From Bradyrhizobium aeschynomenes (lineage in GTDB: Bacteria; Pseudomonadota; Alphaproteobacteria; Rhizobiales; Xanthobacteraceae), in NCBI RefSeq assembly GCF_013178945.1, contig NZ_JABFDM010000018.1, positions 1-64,000 on the forward strand: a stretch of DNA of 64,000 nucleotides, given 5' to 3'. The position numbers and the translations under genes were made by a program. The notes beneath the pieces are model-generated. The model searched no databases and was not told where the DNA came from. It saw only the letters and a list, made by a program, of their open reading frames with translations. Positions 17,217 to 26,676 of the stretch are shown here, one piece after another. Each line of letters begins with the position of its first letter. The stretch's first letter is position 1.

Positions 17217-18716
17217 ATGTCGGAAGCCCTCTCCGCCTATTTCGAAGAGCACAGGGAATCGAAGGATCTCGGACGCCGCGCGTTGCGCGGCGGGATCATT
17301 TCCATCGTCATCCAATATGGCAATGCTGCGCTCCAGATCGTGGCGGCCATCGTGCTGGCCCGGCTGCTCGCGCCGGAGGATTTCGGGCTCGTCGCCATCG
17401 TCACCGTTCTGACGAGCTTCGCTCCGCTCCTGATCGATTTCGGATTGCTCGACGCGACCGCGCAGAGAAGCAAGGTGACGCCAGCCCAGGTCAGCGGTCT
17501 GTTCTGGGTCAGCACCGGCATCGGGGTGGCGGTCGCGGTGATCGTTGCCGCGTCCAGTCCGCTGATCGCCTGGATCTACGGTGATGCGCGGCTGCAGCCA
17601 ATCTCGCTGTGCGTGGCAATCACCTTCGTGCTGTCGGGACTAACCAATCAGCACATGGCGCTGCTACGGCGCACGATGCAGTTCGGTCGCATCGGTCGGA
17701 TCCAACTGTTCGGCACGCTGGCCGGGACCATCGTCGCCATCGCCGCCGCCATCGCGGGCTACGGCTATTGGGCCTTGGTGCTCCGGCCGGTGACGAGCTC
17801 GGTTTGCGTGGTGATCGCGGCCTGGTCGGCATGCGCTTGGCGCCCGGGGGCTCCGGTGTTCGACGATGAGGTCAAGTCGATGGTCCGGTTCGGGCTCCAC
17901 GTGGTCGGCTTTACCGTCGCCTACACGCTGTCGCGGGCGGCAGACCGGATCGCGCTCGGCCTGATGTACCGCCCCGATCAGGTCGGGTACTACCAGAATG
18001 CCATGAACCTGTACGACAACTCGATCTATGCGGCGCTCAATCAGACGCATGCCGTCGGCAGCTCGGCGCTCAGCAAGCTGCAGTCGAATCCGGCTGCCCT
18101 TCGACAGAAATACGAGGCGGCGCTGTCGATGCTGGCTTTCTTCCTGATGCCGGCGGCGGCGATCCTTTCCGTCACGGCCGAGGATCTGACCGTCGTTCTG
18201 CTCGGCCAGAAGTGGCAGGCGGCCGGCGGGCTGCTCAGCATCATCGCCTTGCGCGGCATTTCGCACGTCGTCGAGGGCTCGCAGGGCTGGCTGCATCTGT
18301 CGCTCGGAAGGGCGGATCGCTGGCAGACATGGGGGATCATTTCGCTGGTGGTGCAGGTCGCGGCCGTGCTCGCGGGCCTGCCTTTCGGCCCGGTCGGCGT
18401 CGCCTGGGCAGTGGTCATCGGATATTCGCTGATCGCCTTGCCATCGGTCATCTATGCGGGCCAGCCGATCGGCATCGGTGCGGCGCTCGTGGCCCGGGCT
18501 GCGGGTCCGCAGACGGTCGGCGCCGTTGCCACGGCTGCGGCCGGCTGGTGGCTGCAGTCCGAGTTTCTCACCGCCACTCCCGCTCTGCTGCGCATGATCC
18601 TCTCCGGCTGCTTCTGCGGCTGCCTCTACCTCGCAATCGTCGTCGGAGTGTTCCGGCAGGGCGAGCCCCTGAGGATAGCAGGTACGATCATCCAGGATTT
18701 CATCAGGAAGCGGTAA
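17217..18716 (+). CDS. Polysaccharide flippase (Wzx-like, MOP superfamily)
   Basis: An inner-membrane protein of 499 residues with about 12-14 hydrophobic segments. It would carry the undecaprenyl-linked repeat unit across the membrane. The first segments (GGIISIVIQYGNAALQIVAA, then LARLLAPEDFGLVAIV) match the lipopolysaccharide/exopolysaccharide translocase type (WzxC/RfbX). Charged residues in the loops (DRIALGLMYRPDQVGYYQNA) are typical. It is the only flippase in the window and so completes the Wzx/Wzy pathway with the ligase/polymerase at 29875-31269. Confidence 0.88.
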   Translation: MSEALSAYFEEHRESKDLGRRALRGGIISIVIQYGNAALQIVAAIVLARLLAPEDFGLVAIVTVLTSFAPLLIDFGLLDATAQRSKVTPAQVSGLFWVSTGIGVAVAVIVAASSPLIAWIYGDARLQPISLCVAITFVLSGLTNQHMALLRRTMQFGRIGRIQLFGTLAGTIVAIAAAIAGYGYWALVLRPVTSSVCVVIAAWSACAWRPGAPVFDDEVKSMVRFGLHVVGFTVAYTLSRAADRIALGLMYRPDQVGYYQNAMNLYDNSIYAALNQTHAVGSSALSKLQSNPAALRQKYEAALSMLAFFLMPAAAILSVTAEDLTVVLLGQKWQAAGGLLSIIALRGISHVVEGSQGWLHLSLGRADRWQTWGIISLVVQVAAVLAGLPFGPVGVAWAVVIGYSLIALPSVIYAGQPIGIGAALVARAAGPQTVGAVATAAAGWWLQSEFLTATPALLRMILSGCFCGCLYLAIVVGVFRQGEPLRIAGTIIQDFIRKR

Positions 18717-18760
18717 GCCGGGCCGGGCCGAAGCCGGAGCGGCGAGATTATTTCTCGCTC

Positions 18761-18804
18761 TCTATTAAATCATCTATATAATATCGTTGTAATTTAATAT
18801 TAAA
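18761..18804. promoter_or_regulatory. AT-rich island with 12-bp palindrome
   Basis: The 93-base spacer after the flippase gene contains TCTATTAAATCATCTATATA and then the perfect palindrome TTTAATATTAAA (18793-18804), which ends five bases before the ATG of the next gene. No ribosome-binding site is visible between them. It is a likely operator or promoter for the 18.8-24.3 kb genes. Confidence 0.5.
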
Positions 18805-18809
18805 CGGCC

Positions 18810-20141
18810 ATGGCCCACCGCACCTCGAGCCCCGACGTCATCGATCCCGTGGCCGCGCCGCCGACCGGCGACGCATGGCGGTTGCGCGGGCGCGGGCCGG
18901 ATCGGCGCCGTCTCAGCATTCTCTTCGTCTCGCACATGCCGGCGAGCCCGCCGCGCTTCGGCGCGCAGGCGCGCATGCATGGGCTGATGACGCAGCTCGC
19001 GCGCCGCCACGATCTCACGGCGGTGATGCTGGTCGACGATGCCTTCGACATCGACGAGTGCCGCCAGGCGATGCAGACCTACTGCCGCGACGTGGTTCTC
19101 GTCCGCAATCCCTACGGCCGCGATGGTCTTGCCAAGCGGCTTCTGCAGCTGCGCTCGATGGTGTCGGCCCGGAGCTTCGACCGGTTGCGCGTTGCATTGC
19201 CCGACCTGCAGAGAGTCCTAGACCGGGTGCTGCGCGCGACCCGTTTCGATATCGTCAACCTCGAATTTCCCTATCTGGGTCATTGCGACTTCCGGCAGGC
19301 TCCGGCCGGAGAGCCGCTTCCGCGGCTGATCGTGGATTCCCACGAGATTGCGTACGATCTCGCCCGGCAGTTTGCGGAAACCGGCGCGAGCCTCGGTCGC
19401 CGTCTTTACGCCGGAGCGAACTGGCGCAAGCTGCGGCGCGAGGAGCTCGCGGCCTATGACGGCGCCGACGGCGTCTATCTCTGCAGCATCGACGATGAGA
19501 GGCGTCTCCACGAGGACCTTCCGCACGCGCGCACGGCGGTGATCCCCAATGCCGCCGATATCGCCTTCTATCAGCCGCGCAGCACCGATCCGGCGCCGGA
19601 CGGCCGCACGCTGGTCTATTTCGGGCTTTTGTCGACGGTGCCGAACATCGACGCGGTCATGCACTTCGTCCAGGACATCTGGCCTGGTATCGCCGCGCGG
19701 CATCCCGACGCGCGCTGCAAGATCATCGGCGGCCGCCCGCCGCCCTCGCTGCTGGCGCTGGCCGGACCGCGGGTCGAGCTGACCGGTTTCGTACCGGACC
19801 TGCGGCCGCATCTGGCGGCTGCGGCGGCCGTGGTCGTGCCATTGCGGCTCGGCGGCGGCACGCGGCTGAAGATCGTGGAAGCGATGGCCATGGGCAAGGC
19901 GATCGTCTCGACCAGCCTCGGCGCAGAGGGAATCGACGCGAAGCCCGGCCGCGACATTCTCATCGAAGACGATCCGAGCAGCTTCGCCGACGCCGTCAGC
20001 CGATTGCTCGCCGAGCCGGATCTGGCGGCGCGCATCGGTGGTGCCGCGCGTGAGCTGGCTGTCGACAAATACGCCTGGAGCGCGGCGGCTCGGGCGCTGG
20101 AGAGCTTCTACTACGACATCCTGGAGACCACTCCGTCATGA
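18810..20141 (+). CDS. Glycosyltransferase family 4 protein
   Basis: A 443-residue GT-B glycosyltransferase. The N-terminal acceptor domain begins at about residue 35 (SILFVSHMPASPPRFGAQAR), where the glycine-rich loop is expected. The C-terminal donor domain carries VYFGLLSTVPNIDAVM, FVPDLRPHLAAA and the E-x7-E region (KIVEAMAMGKAIVSTSLGAE). A charged extension of about 30 residues precedes the fold, and the ATG lacks a clear ribosome-binding site, so the true start may be further in. It overlaps the next gene by ATGA. Retaining chemistry is the family norm; donor and acceptor are unknown. Confidence 0.85.
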   Translation: MAHRTSSPDVIDPVAAPPTGDAWRLRGRGPDRRRLSILFVSHMPASPPRFGAQARMHGLMTQLARRHDLTAVMLVDDAFDIDECRQAMQTYCRDVVLVRNPYGRDGLAKRLLQLRSMVSARSFDRLRVALPDLQRVLDRVLRATRFDIVNLEFPYLGHCDFRQAPAGEPLPRLIVDSHEIAYDLARQFAETGASLGRRLYAGANWRKLRREELAAYDGADGVYLCSIDDERRLHEDLPHARTAVIPNAADIAFYQPRSTDPAPDGRTLVYFGLLSTVPNIDAVMHFVQDIWPGIAARHPDARCKIIGGRPPPSLLALAGPRVELTGFVPDLRPHLAAAAAVVVPLRLGGGTRLKIVEAMAMGKAIVSTSLGAEGIDAKPGRDILIEDDPSSFADAVSRLLAEPDLAARIGGAARELAVDKYAWSAAARALESFYYDILETTPS

Positions 20142-21178
20142 AGGCCGCGCTCATCGGAGCCGGGCAGATCGCCCGCCAGCATCTGGCCTGCCTCAATACG
20201 CTGCCCGGCGTTCAACTGGCTGCCATCTGCGACCTGTCGCCGGCCACCGCGGAAGCCGCGGCGGAGCGCTACGCCATTCCATCCTGGTTCACCGATTACC
20301 GCGCGATGCTCGAGACCGTTCGACCCGACGTCGTGCACGTGACGACGCCACCGACCTCGCATTTTCGCCTGGCGATGGATGCGCTCGAGGCGGGTGCGCA
20401 TGTGATCGTGGAGAAGCCGGCGACCTCGACCTTCGAGGAGCTGCAGACGTTGATCCTGCGCGCCAAGCAGACCGGCCGCCATGTCGTCGAGGACTACAAC
20501 TACGTCTTCAACCGGGCCCCGCAGGAGATCCTGCGCCGCATCGAGAGCGGCGAGTTCGGCGCGGTCACCCATGTCGACGTGCTGATCTGTCTCGACATCC
20601 TCGGCCCCGGCGGCTTTGCCGATCCCAACTCGCCGCATCCGGCGCTCAAGCTCGCCGGCGGCGCGATCGCCGATTTCCTGCCGCACCTCGCTTCGCTGTC
20701 CCATGCGTTCGTCGGGCCGCACCGCAGCGCGCAGACGGTCTGGAGCAAGCGCAAGCCGTCGCCGCTACCGTTCGACGAATTCCGCAGCGTGGTGGAGGCT
20801 GAGCGTGGCACGGCCACGCTCAGCTTCAGCGCCAGCGCCCAGCCGGACGCGTTCTGGCTGCGCGTCTATGGCGAACGGATGCAGGCGACGGCCAATCTGT
20901 TCGAGACGCGGCTCACCTTCGATGGACCGCGCAACGTGCCGAAGCCGCTGCGGCCGTTCTTCAGCGGCCTGGAGGAGGGCAGCGACATCCGGCGTGCGGC
21001 GCTATCGACATTGCTGCGCAAGTTCAAGGGACCCGGCGCCTATGAAGGGCTGTGGGAGTGCCTGGCGCGTACCTATCAGGCACTCACGGCCCGAGCCGTT
21101 CTGCCGATCACGGTCGAGGACGTTCTCGCGGTCAATCGGATGGTCGAGGCCATGAAGCCGACGGAGCAGAAAATATGA
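20138..21178 (+). CDS. Gfo/Idh/MocA family oxidoreductase
   Basis: A 346-residue NAD(P)-dependent sugar dehydrogenase. The Rossmann loop (LIGAGQIARQHLACL) is at residues 5-19, the EKP motif (HVIVEKPATST) holds the conserved lysine near residue 90, and the C-terminal alpha/beta domain follows. Members oxidise or reduce hydroxyls of sugars or nucleotide sugars. It overlaps the glycosyltransferase upstream and the epimerase downstream by ATGA at both junctions, a tightly coupled operon. A role in making an unusual sugar of the repeat unit is likely, but its reaction cannot be specified. Confidence 0.85.
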   Translation: MKAALIGAGQIARQHLACLNTLPGVQLAAICDLSPATAEAAAERYAIPSWFTDYRAMLETVRPDVVHVTTPPTSHFRLAMDALEAGAHVIVEKPATSTFEELQTLILRAKQTGRHVVEDYNYVFNRAPQEILRRIESGEFGAVTHVDVLICLDILGPGGFADPNSPHPALKLAGGAIADFLPHLASLSHAFVGPHRSAQTVWSKRKPSPLPFDEFRSVVEAERGTATLSFSASAQPDAFWLRVYGERMQATANLFETRLTFDGPRNVPKPLRPFFSGLEEGSDIRRAALSTLLRKFKGPGAYEGLWECLARTYQALTARAVLPITVEDVLAVNRMVEAMKPTEQKI

Positions 21179-22206
21179 AGGCTCTCGTCACGGGCGCCAA
21201 TGGTTTTCTCGGACGGCATGTCGTCGATGCGCTGCTCGCCCGCGGCGTCGAGGTCCGGGCCATGGTGCGTCCGGCGACCCGGGTCGAAGCTCTCGGCTGG
21301 CCGGCGTCGGTCGATGTCGTCAGGGCCGACCTGCGCACCTCGCGCGATCTCGTGGATGCTTTCGAGAACGTCGATGTGCTGATTCATCTGGCGGCCGTGG
21401 TCTCCGGCGGCGAGGACGCGCAATTCGCCGGCACCGTCGGCGGCACCGAGCGGCTGCTCGACGCGATGGCCGGCAGTAACTGCCGCCGGCTCGTCCTGTG
21501 CAGCAGCTTCTCGGTCTACGACTACACGGCCGCGCGCGGTGTCCTCGACGAAACCTCGCCGCTGCAGCAGACGCCCGACGTCTACACGCGCGGCGGCTAC
21601 ACCGTCGCGAAATGGTGGCAGGAGCGGGTGACGCGCCGCTATGTCGAGCAGCACGGCTGGGACCTCACCGTGCTTCGCCCCGGCTTCATCTGGGGCCGCG
21701 ACCACGGCTATCTCGCGGCGCTGGGACAGCAGATCGGACGACATCACGTGGTGATCGGGCCGCTGACGCGCATCCCGATGACCCATGTTGAGAATTGCGC
21801 CGACGTTTTCGCGCTCGCAGCCGTGGATCAGCGTGCCCGGGGGCAGACGCTGAACATCGTCGATGGCCCAGGTAGGCAGGTCTGGTCCTATCTGTCCGAC
21901 TACATGCGCGGCACGGGCGAACGCGGCTGGCGGCTGCCCGTTCCGCACTGGCTCGCCAGCGCCGTGATACGGCTGGCGTTCGTCACCTTGTTCAGGCGAG
22001 CGACCAAAGTGCCGGCAATCCTGACGCCGAAGAAGTTCGATGCAATGCTCAAGCCGCTGCGTTTCGACAATCGCAGGCTGAGAGAGACGCTCGGCTGGAC
22101 GCCGCCGCTGAGCTATCAGCAATGCCTGACACGCACCTACGGCCCGGTGCCGGTGCCCACTGAAGCGCCAGCGTCGTGGTCGTCCGGAACGGCGGCTTCG
22201 ATTTGA
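21175..22206 (+). CDS. NAD-dependent epimerase/dehydratase
   Basis: An extended SDR enzyme of 343 residues. TGANGFLGRHVVDAL is the NAD-binding loop, LCSSFSVYD holds the serine, and the YTVAKWW segment gives the Tyr and Lys in the YxxxK arrangement. The start ATG overlaps the stop of the upstream oxidoreductase gene, which excludes the longer frame from 21052. It would act with that oxidoreductase on one nucleotide sugar. The last about 60 residues are more variable and proline-rich. The specific substrate is unknown. Confidence 0.83.
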   Translation: MKALVTGANGFLGRHVVDALLARGVEVRAMVRPATRVEALGWPASVDVVRADLRTSRDLVDAFENVDVLIHLAAVVSGGEDAQFAGTVGGTERLLDAMAGSNCRRLVLCSSFSVYDYTAARGVLDETSPLQQTPDVYTRGGYTVAKWWQERVTRRYVEQHGWDLTVLRPGFIWGRDHGYLAALGQQIGRHHVVIGPLTRIPMTHVENCADVFALAAVDQRARGQTLNIVDGPGRQVWSYLSDYMRGTGERGWRLPVPHWLASAVIRLAFVTLFRRATKVPAILTPKKFDAMLKPLRFDNRRLRETLGWTPPLSYQQCLTRTYGPVPVPTEAPASWSSGTAASI

Positions 22207-22309
22207 GCGCCGCGCGCGCCACCCCAGAGTGGCATCGTCGAGCCAAACAGGCTCGACGTCGTTCCCGATCTCTCGTCTTGACCTCGCGCATTGCAGACGG
22301 ACTTCCTTG

Positions 22310-24250
22310 ATGTGTGGCATTGCTGGGATCATTGGCCGGGTCGACGACGACAATCGCGCAGCGCTGCAGCGCATGAACGACGCCATGCTCCACCGGGGTC
22401 CCGACGCCGGAGGGACGTGGGTCTCCGAGCCGGATGAGCGAGGCTGGGGTGCGCTGCTCGGCCACCGTCGCCTTGCCATTCTCGATCTCTCGCCGGCTGG
22501 CGTGCAGCCCATGACAGATCCGGTCACCGGACATGTCATCGTCTTCAACGGTGAGATCTACAACTTCGCCGATCTGCGGAAGCGCCTGGCCGCGGAGGGG
22601 CAGACGTTCAACTCGACGGGCGATACCGCGGTGATGCTGCGCGCGCTTGGCCTGCACGGCCCTGAGGCCGTGGCCTGGCTGCGCGGCATGTTCGCGTTCG
22701 CCTGCTGGGATCCAAAGCAGCGCCGGCTGCTGCTGGCGCGCGATCCGCTCGGCATCAAGCCGCTCTACGTGGCCCGTGCGGCGAGTCCCGACGCCGGCTG
22801 GTCGCTGGCGTTCGCGTCGGAGCTGCGCGCGCTGCTGGCGTCGGGCCTTCTCGGCAAGCCGCAACTCGATCCGCAGGCCGTTGCCAGCGGCGTTTGGAAC
22901 GGCTTCGTGGTCGGGCCGGGAACGGCGGTCAAGGGCGTCGAGTTGTTGCCTCCCGGTCACCTCACCGCTTTCGACGGGGTCGGCCACACGGTTCGCGACG
23001 AGGATTTCTGGACCATCCCCGGCCATGCGCCACAGCAAGACATGGACGAAGAGCAGCTCGCCGCCATTCTCCAGGACACGCTGGGCCTGCATTTGGCCAG
23101 CGACGTGCCGCTCGCGGTGTTCCTCTCCGGCGGCATCGATTCCTCCGTCATGGCCAATCTGGCTCAGCGCGCGGCCAAGAGCCGGATCCACACCTTCACG
23201 CTCGCCTTCGAAGAGCAGGAGCTGAACGAGGGCCCGATCGCGCGCCGCATTGCAGGCGCCATCGGCACCGAGCACCATGAGGTGGTGCTGACCGAGCAGC
23301 ACTTCGTCGACAATCTCGACGCAGCGCTCGACAGCCTCGACCAGCCGACCTTCGATGGTCTGAACGCCTACTACATGTCGCACGCGATCCGCGGCGCCGG
23401 CTTCACCGTGGCCTTGTCGGGCACGGGCGGCGACGAGCTGTTCGGCGGCTACACGTCCTTCCGCGACTTGCCGGTCCTGCAGCAATGGTCGCGGCGCACG
23501 GCGTGGTTGCCCACCCCCCTGAAGGTCGCCGCAGCGGCGCTGGCCTCACGCATGCTGTCGTCGTCCGGTGGCGCCGTCGCGCCGCAGACGCGCTGGGCCA
23601 AGCTGCCGGACATGGTTCGGCGTAGCGACGATCTCCTGGCGCTCTATCAGATGGCCTATGCGCTGTTCCTTCCTGGCTTCCAGCGCGAGCTGCTCGCGTC
23701 CGACCTCGTCGCGACGTTGAACGACGGTCTGCCGGCGGCGATGAAGGCGAAGATCACCGCGGAGACCCGCGCGCGCACGCCGCTATCGGCGATCAGCGTC
23801 ATGGAGCAGCGCCTGTTTCTTGGCGAGCGCCTGCTGCGCGACAATGACGTGGCGAGCATGGCAGCCTCGTTGGAGCAGCGCGTGCCGCTGGTCGATCAGG
23901 TGCTGTTCGACAGCGTCGACCGGCTGCCCGAGCCGACGCGCTACGAGCCGCTGCGCAGCAAGGCGATGCTCCGGCGCATCGGCCTGCGGGGCCTCGACCT
24001 CTCGCTGTTCGATCGCCCCAAGAGCGGCTTCGTGCTGCCGCTGGATCGCTGGATCCGGCGCGGCTTGCAGGATGCGATGGACAAGACCTTGCGCGACCCG
24101 CAGGCGATCGCGGCAGTGGGCCTTGCGCCCGCGGCGGTGGAACGGCTCTGGCGCGCCTTTCTCGACGGCGCCCCTGGAATCTACTGGTCTCGCGTCTGGG
24201 CGATCTACGTGTTCGTCCGCTGGTGCCACCGCCACCGCGTCTTCCGCTGA
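22310..24250 (+). CDS. asnB: Asparagine synthase (glutamine-hydrolysing) family, glycan-locus type
   Basis: A 646-residue amidotransferase. The start is fixed by the N-terminal nucleophile: MCGIAGIIG, where Cys2 becomes the first residue of the glutaminase domain. The glutaminase half shows RGPDAGGTW, GHRRLAILDLS and FNGEIYNF. The synthetase half has the ATP loop LSGGIDSSVMANLA and the SGTGGDELFGGY block. Both halves look active. A housekeeping role in asparagine synthesis is possible, but its place among polysaccharide genes, 103 bases after the epimerase, suggests that it amidates a sugar acid or another substituent, as proposed for similar genes in O-antigen loci. That is an inference. Confidence 0.88.
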   Translation: MCGIAGIIGRVDDDNRAALQRMNDAMLHRGPDAGGTWVSEPDERGWGALLGHRRLAILDLSPAGVQPMTDPVTGHVIVFNGEIYNFADLRKRLAAEGQTFNSTGDTAVMLRALGLHGPEAVAWLRGMFAFACWDPKQRRLLLARDPLGIKPLYVARAASPDAGWSLAFASELRALLASGLLGKPQLDPQAVASGVWNGFVVGPGTAVKGVELLPPGHLTAFDGVGHTVRDEDFWTIPGHAPQQDMDEEQLAAILQDTLGLHLASDVPLAVFLSGGIDSSVMANLAQRAAKSRIHTFTLAFEEQELNEGPIARRIAGAIGTEHHEVVLTEQHFVDNLDAALDSLDQPTFDGLNAYYMSHAIRGAGFTVALSGTGGDELFGGYTSFRDLPVLQQWSRRTAWLPTPLKVAAAALASRMLSSSGGAVAPQTRWAKLPDMVRRSDDLLALYQMAYALFLPGFQRELLASDLVATLNDGLPAAMKAKITAETRARTPLSAISVMEQRLFLGERLLRDNDVASMAASLEQRVPLVDQVLFDSVDRLPEPTRYEPLRSKAMLRRIGLRGLDLSLFDRPKSGFVLPLDRWIRRGLQDAMDKTLRDPQAIAAVGLAPAAVERLWRAFLDGAPGIYWSRVWAIYVFVRWCHRHRVFR

Positions 24251-24289
24251 CGGACGACGAGCGAGGCGCCGGCATCGACGCCGGATCGC

Positions 24290-25147
24290 TCAGGCCTCCG
24301 GCATGACGATTCCGCCGCACACCGGCACGCGCACCCCCGTGACGAAGCTTGCGAGGTCGGAGGCCAGAAAGGCGATCATGTTGGCGACGTCCTGGTCGTA
24401 GCCACGGCGTCCGAGCGGTACGGAGCGCTCATAGAGCGGCTGCACCTCGTCGCGGTCGCGGCGATCCTTGTCGGAGATGATCCAGCCCGGCGCAACCTGA
24501 TTGACCGTGATGCCGTGTTCTCCGAGCTCTTTCGCCAGCGAGCGCAGCATGCCGTCCATCGCGCATTTGGCTGCGGTGTAGGGCGCTCGGTTCGGCAGCG
24601 CCAGGCTCGTCATCTCCGTGCCGAGCGAAATCAGGCGCCCCCATCTGCGCTCGATCATCGGGCCGGAAAACACCCGTGCGGTCGCCCAGGCCTGCAGGAC
24701 GGAGGAGCGAAACACCCGATCGAACTGGTCGGCCGTCTGATCGACGACGGGGCGCTCGTCGAACCAGGTCACCGCATTGTTCACGACGATGTCGACCGGG
24801 CCGAGCCTGCTCTCCGCGATCCCGCGCATTGCCTCGACATCCTCGAGCTTTGCAACGTCACCCGAGACGGTGCAGGCGCGCTGTGGGTCGAGCTCGTTCA
24901 ACTCGTCGCGCAGTCGCTCGGCGGTATCGCGTGCCGTCAGGTAGTGGATGGCGACCTTCGCGCCGCAGGCCGCCAAGGTTCGTGCGATCGGCCGGCCGAT
25001 CTCTCCCGCCGCACCGGTGACGAGCGCGACCCTGCCCGACAAATCGATCTGCAGCGGCGATCTCAGCGGCTTCAGCGCCGGGTCGTCCGGCAGTGGGCCC
25101 AGCGTATTTCGTCGAATTCGTCGTGCAACAGCGCTCGCGATCCGCAT
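24290..25147 (-). CDS. Short-chain dehydrogenase/reductase
   Basis: A 285-residue classical SDR. After a basic 35-residue N-terminal extension come the NAD(P) loop TGAAGEIGRPIA, the NNAV structural motif, the catalytic Ser in LISLGTEMTS and the YTAAKCAMD Tyr-Lys pair. The end (FLASDLASFVTGVRVPVCGG) is typical of FabG-like enzymes. The ATG at 25147 is supported by GGAGG seven bases upstream. It is convergent with the asparagine synthase gene. It may reduce a keto group on a glycan precursor. The N-terminal extension is unusual. Confidence 0.85.
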   Translation of the reverse strand: MRIASAVARRIRRNTLGPLPDDPALKPLRSPLQIDLSGRVALVTGAAGEIGRPIARTLAACGAKVAIHYLTARDTAERLRDELNELDPQRACTVSGDVAKLEDVEAMRGIAESRLGPVDIVVNNAVTWFDERPVVDQTADQFDRVFRSSVLQAWATARVFSGPMIERRWGRLISLGTEMTSLALPNRAPYTAAKCAMDGMLRSLAKELGEHGITVNQVAPGWIISDKDRRDRDEVQPLYERSVPLGRRGYDQDVANMIAFLASDLASFVTGVRVPVCGGIVMPEA

Positions 25148-25186
25148 ACGCCGGCCTCCAACCACCATTCAATGTCAACGGGACGA

Positions 25187-25235
25187 CATTAAATGGCCGG
25201 CGCAGGAATTAAATTACACAATTTGCCGCATTATA
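25187..25235. promoter_or_regulatory. AT-rich island upstream of the SDR gene
   Basis: ACATTAAATGG, then GGAATTAAATTACACAATTT, form an AT-rich patch in a 174-base spacer between the acyltransferase stop and the SDR start. It matches the recurrent ATTAAAT boxes of the locus and may contain the SDR promoter. Confidence 0.45.
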
Positions 25236-25321
25236 CCTGGCGATGGCTCGGCAGATTGGCGGATGCCCGGCGCTGCGCGTGCCGCATGTTGCGATGTCGT
25301 GTTCTGATGCCGCCGGAGTGA

Positions 25322-26605
25322 TCAGGACGCGTGCGTCGTCGGGCTCTCGACGAGACGATCGCGAAGCTGCCAGCCTTTGCTGCTCGAGTCCCGCGTTTGC
25401 TCGGCGACCGGGGCGCCGGCTGGCGCAGGCCTGAACCTGTGCCTGAGTTGCCTGAAATACGGCTCGATGAAGCGTTCGATCGCAGCCGCATAGACCACCG
25501 CGATCAGGAGCGTCAGCGGAAAGAGCAAATAGGGCTTGGCTGCTATTGCTGGGAAGTTCTTGTCGATGGTTCGGATCACGACATTGTGGATCAGATAGAT
25601 CGCATAGGAGTAGGTGCCGAGCGTCATCATCCAGGAGCGGTTGAGTTCACGGAACAGCGGCGCGTCGGCGAAACGGACGGCGAGGTAGAATAGCGGCATC
25701 AAGGCCAGTCCCTGAACGCTGTAGCGGGCCGTCTCCCGAAAGGTCGGGTCGCGGTAGAGCAGGGAGAGCAGCAGCACGGCCGCTGCGCCCAGCAGGAGCG
25801 CCCAGTGCGCTGCCGACATCGCGCCGTGTTCCCTCCGCTGCCGCATCGGATTCGTCATGAGCGCCAGGATGCAGCCATAGGCGATCGAGTCGATGCGCGT
25901 ATCCGATCCGTAATAGGTGCGGTCGGAGAAAAAGCCGGGCGCGTGCACCAGATGGATGCGCCAGGCGAGCACGGCGAGACAGACGAGCCCAAGCAGCACG
26001 CCGATGGTGCGGGGGCGCAGCGCAGACCCGAGCAGCACGGTCATCAGCAAGGGATAGACGATATAGAAATGCTCCTCGACCGCGAGCGACCAGAGGATGC
26101 CGGTGCCGTCCGGGACCGTATTGCCGGGATCGAAGAACAGGCCATAGTAGTTGGCGAAATAGAGGAGCTGCGCTGCCAGCCCCTGGGCGGTGATCCCGCC
26201 ATCCAGCAGGCCGGTAAAGGTGAGCCCATAGGCGATCGCCAATGTGAGCAGCAGGGGCGGCATCAGCCGGAACACGCGCCGTGCGTAGAAGCTTGGGATG
26301 TTGAGGGTCGAGGTGCGCTCGTGCTCCGACAACATGAGCGTCGAGATCAGAAACCCGCTCAGGAAGAAAAAGATCGTGACGCCAAAGCCGCCTGGAATCA
26401 CCGTCTGCAGCCCGGAATGGCCGAGAACGACGATCAGGACCGATAGCGCGCGGATGCCGTCCAGTGAGGGAATGACCGGAGAAGGGCTGGCCAGCCCATT
26501 CGTTGCGGCAGCCGCTTCTGCAGATGAGACGCTGTCACCCGGATCTCCGAGCGGCGCTGACAAGGAGGCGTCGCGAAGACGGCTGAACGCGAAATTCATG
26601 GCCAT
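25322..26605 (-). CDS. Acyltransferase 3 (OafA/YrhL) family membrane protein
   Basis: An integral membrane O-acyltransferase of 427 residues that would acetylate or succinylate sugars of the polysaccharide. The family start IPSLDGIRALSVLIVVLGHS, with the catalytic-type histidine, is at about residues 46-65, and FFLSGFLIS and RRVFRLMPPLLLT follow. About ten hydrophobic helices are visible. The C-terminal 40 residues are polar and cytoplasmic. The frame stays open far upstream to 27520 but there runs antisense-like over the next gene, so I start at the ATG at 26605. It lies in the same direction as the GT2 gene, 71 bases away. Confidence 0.88.
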   Translation of the reverse strand: MAMNFAFSRLRDASLSAPLGDPGDSVSSAEAAAATNGLASPSPVIPSLDGIRALSVLIVVLGHSGLQTVIPGGFGVTIFFFLSGFLISTLMLSEHERTSTLNIPSFYARRVFRLMPPLLLTLAIAYGLTFTGLLDGGITAQGLAAQLLYFANYYGLFFDPGNTVPDGTGILWSLAVEEHFYIVYPLLMTVLLGSALRPRTIGVLLGLVCLAVLAWRIHLVHAPGFFSDRTYYGSDTRIDSIAYGCILALMTNPMRQRREHGAMSAAHWALLLGAAAVLLLSLLYRDPTFRETARYSVQGLALMPLFYLAVRFADAPLFRELNRSWMMTLGTYSYAIYLIHNVVIRTIDKNFPAIAAKPYLLFPLTLLIAVVYAAAIERFIEPYFRQLRHRFRPAPAGAPVAEQTRDSSSKGWQLRDRLVESPTTHAS

Positions 26606-26676
26606 GATATCCGGTCGAGTCCGAGAATGATCTGCTTCGCAAAACGTCGCTTCGTCGCCACGGTCCGCGGGGCCGA

